From positions 1 to 64,000 of the forward strand of contig JAVHYA010000013.1 of the NCBI GenBank assembly GCA_031119395.1: a stretch of 64,000 bases of DNA, read 5' to 3'. The notes beneath the pieces were generated by a model that worked only from the letters and a program-made list of their open reading frames with translations, did not search any database and was not told the DNA's origin. Position numbers and translations under genes: made by a program. Shown here piece after piece: positions 62,196-64,000 of this stretch. Position 1 is the first letter of the stretch. Each line of letters opens with the position of its first letter. This DNA is from Pseudomonadota bacterium. GTDB taxonomy: Bacteria > Pseudomonadota > Gammaproteobacteria > Burkholderiales > Burkholderiaceae_C.

Positions 62196-62220
62196 GGGCA
62201 GCGCACACCGGCACGCGCCG

Positions 62221-62289
62221 GCATTTCGAACGTTTTGAGGCCGCAGCGCCCGTCCCGCGGGCGCGGACCGCTATCGAAAACATAGCAGC
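62221..62289 (-). repeat. Dispersed ~65-bp repeat, copy k
   Basis: Reverse complement: ggctgctatgttttcgatagcggtccgcgcccgcgggacgggcgctgcggcctcaaaacgttcgaaa. Confidence 0.8.
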
Positions 62290-62296
62290 CGACGGC

Positions 62297-63349
62297 TCAG
62301 ACGAGCTTCTTGAGCAGCTCGGCCTTCTTGGCGTCGAACTCTTCCTGCGTGAGGATGCCCTTGGTCTTGAGCTCGCCGAGCTTCTCGAGCGTGGCCATGA
62401 CCTCGTTCGGGCTCACGGTGGCGGCCGGCGCGGTGGCGGCGACGGCAGCTTGCGCGGCGGCGTTGGGATTCAGGCCCTGCTGGAGGTTCTGCGCCAGCAC
62501 CTGGCCCAGCGCCACGCCGGCGCCCAGCCCCATCGCGTCGCCGGCGATGCCGCCGCCCTGGCCCGCACCCTCGGCGAACTTGGGGATGGCCTGCGCCGTC
62601 TGGTACTGCATGAACTTGCCCATGTCGTTGCCGACCATGCCCATGCCGATCTTCTGGTCGAGGATCTTCTGCAGTTCCTCGGGCAGCGAGACGTTCTGGA
62701 CGGTGATGGTCTCGAGCTGGATGCCGAGCTTGCCGAACTCGGGGTTCAGCTGCGCCGCCAGCGCCTTGGCGAACTCGATCTGGTTGGCCGCCAGGTCGAG
62801 GAAGGGCACGCCGCTGGCCGCGATGGCGGTGCTGATGTTCTGCAGCACCAGGCCGCGCAGCTGGCCGTCGAGGTCGGCCACGGTGTAGGTGTCGCGCGTG
62901 CCCGAGATCTCGGTGTGGAAGAGCTTGGGGTCGGCGATGCGGAAGGCGTAGTTGCCGAAGGCACGCAGCCGCACGGCACCGAAGTCCTTGTCGCGGATGG
63001 TGATGGGCTGCGGCGTGCCCCACTTCTGGTCGACCTGCTGGCGCGTGCTGAAGAAGTAGACGTCGCTCTTGAAGGGCGACTCGAAGAGCTTGTCCCAGTT
63101 CTTGAGGTACGTGAGGACGGGCAGGGTCTGCGTCGTCAGCTTGTACATGCCGGGACCGAAGACGTCGGCCACCTGGCCTTCGTTGACGAAGACGGCCTTC
63201 TGCGACTCGCGCACGGTGAGCGAGGCGCCGTTCTGGATTTCCATCTCCTGCATCGGGAAACGCCAGGCGAGCGTGCCGTCGCCGGTTTCCGTCCACTGGA
63301 TGATGTCGATGAACTGCTTCTTGATGAAATCCATCAGGGCCATGTCCAC
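62297..63349 (-). CDS. SPFH domain protein with C-terminal SHOCT-like domain (YdjI-like)
   Basis: MALMDFIKKQFIDIIQWTETGDGTLAWRFPMQEMEIQNGASLTVRESQKAVFVNEGQVADVFGPGMYKLTT; tail LEKLGELKTKGILTQEEFDAKKAELLKKL. Confidence 0.92.
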   Translation of the reverse strand: MDMALMDFIKKQFIDIIQWTETGDGTLAWRFPMQEMEIQNGASLTVRESQKAVFVNEGQVADVFGPGMYKLTTQTLPVLTYLKNWDKLFESPFKSDVYFFSTRQQVDQKWGTPQPITIRDKDFGAVRLRAFGNYAFRIADPKLFHTEISGTRDTYTVADLDGQLRGLVLQNISTAIAASGVPFLDLAANQIEFAKALAAQLNPEFGKLGIQLETITVQNVSLPEELQKILDQKIGMGMVGNDMGKFMQYQTAQAIPKFAEGAGQGGGIAGDAMGLGAGVALGQVLAQNLQQGLNPNAAAQAAVAATAPAATVSPNEVMATLEKLGELKTKGILTQEEFDAKKAELLKKLV

Positions 63350-63557
63350 TCTCCTCGTCGGTCGGGTTGTCGAGCGCGGGATATTGCCATACCGGGGCGC
63401 AGATGCAGCGCGCCGAAGCGCCGGCGCGCATCGGCCAGGCGAACTATGCCGCCGAAGTCGCCTTCGCGACCGAGGTCTAGAATCGGCGCCCCTCTAAAAC
63501 AGCGCCCTGGGCGGGCCCGCGGCGGGCCACGCACCAACGGTTTCAGGAGCCAGTTCC

Positions 63558-64000
63558 ATGTCCGAGACACAAATCTTGAGCGCCGAAGACAAACGCGCGC
63601 AGCTTCGCCGCGCGGCGCTCGAGTACCACGAGTTCCCGGTGCCGGGCAAGGTGGCCATCACCGCCACCAAGCAGATGACCAACCAGCGCGACCTGTCGCT
63701 GGCCTACTCGCCGGGCGTGGCCGCACCTTGCGAGGAGATCGTCAAGGACCCGCTGAACGCCTTCAAGTACACCTCGCGCGGGAACCTGGTCGGCGTCATC
63801 AGCAACGGCACGGCCGTGCTGGGGCTGGGCGACATCGGGGCGCTGGCGTCCAAGCCGGTGATGGAAGGCAAGGGCGTGCTGTTCAAGAAGTTCGCCGGCG
63901 TGGACGTGTTCGACATCGAGATCGACGAGAAGGACCCGGCCAAGCTGGTCGAGGTCATCGCCGCGCTGGAGCCGACCTTCGGCGCCATCAACCTCGAGGA
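63558..64000 (+). CDS. maeB: NADP-dependent malic enzyme, partial (runs off window)
   Basis: [84 protein letters not shown]. Confidence 0.95.
   Translation, partial: MSETQILSAEDKRAQLRRAALEYHEFPVPGKVAITATKQMTNQRDLSLAYSPGVAAPCEEIVKDPLNAFKYTSRGNLVGVISNGTAVLGLGDIGALASKPVMEGKGVLFKKFAGVDVFDIEIDEKDPAKLVEVIAALEPTFGAINLE

Noticed and set aside
60120-62285. 721-aa plus-strand ORF antisense to the DUF350/DUF4178 genes
   Set aside because: Composition-driven shadow ORF; the minus-strand genes have recognisable domains.

Overview
This is a 64 kb GC-rich chromosomal window. Codon usage, gene content and repeat families look like a Comamonadaceae-type betaproteobacterium (inference). It is densely coding, with about 55 supportable CDS. 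I saw no rRNA, tRNA, CRISPR array, IS element or prophage. Recognisable blocks are: (1) a complete-looking Nit1C / MSMEG_0565-0572-type nitrilase cluster on the minus strand (5341-12375), divergent from a MocR-type regulator whose intergenic region carries repeated TGC(G/A)ATCAA motifs; (2) infA, slyD, gap, tkt, speD, a MurU-like nucleotidyltransferase, pepP and maeB (partial) as housekeeping anchors; (3) two paralogous secreted lipoproteins flanking pepP that share a 728-bp nucleotide-identical tract, a gene-conversion signature; (4) a RidA/DadA/LysR/Bug/amidase locus; (5) a tight minus-strand cluster of FAD amine-oxidase-like protein, membrane-anchored aminopropyltransferase, DUF350, zinc-ribbon DUF4178 protein and SPFH-SHOCT protein (57085-63349). 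Block 5 is the best candidate for a poorly described multi-gene system. A dispersed ~65-bp hairpin-containing repeat occurs at least 11 times. Two copies are read through in frame inside coding genes and one supplies a stop codon. Several genes have a -10-like hexamer 6-7 nt before the ATG, suggesting leaderless transcripts.
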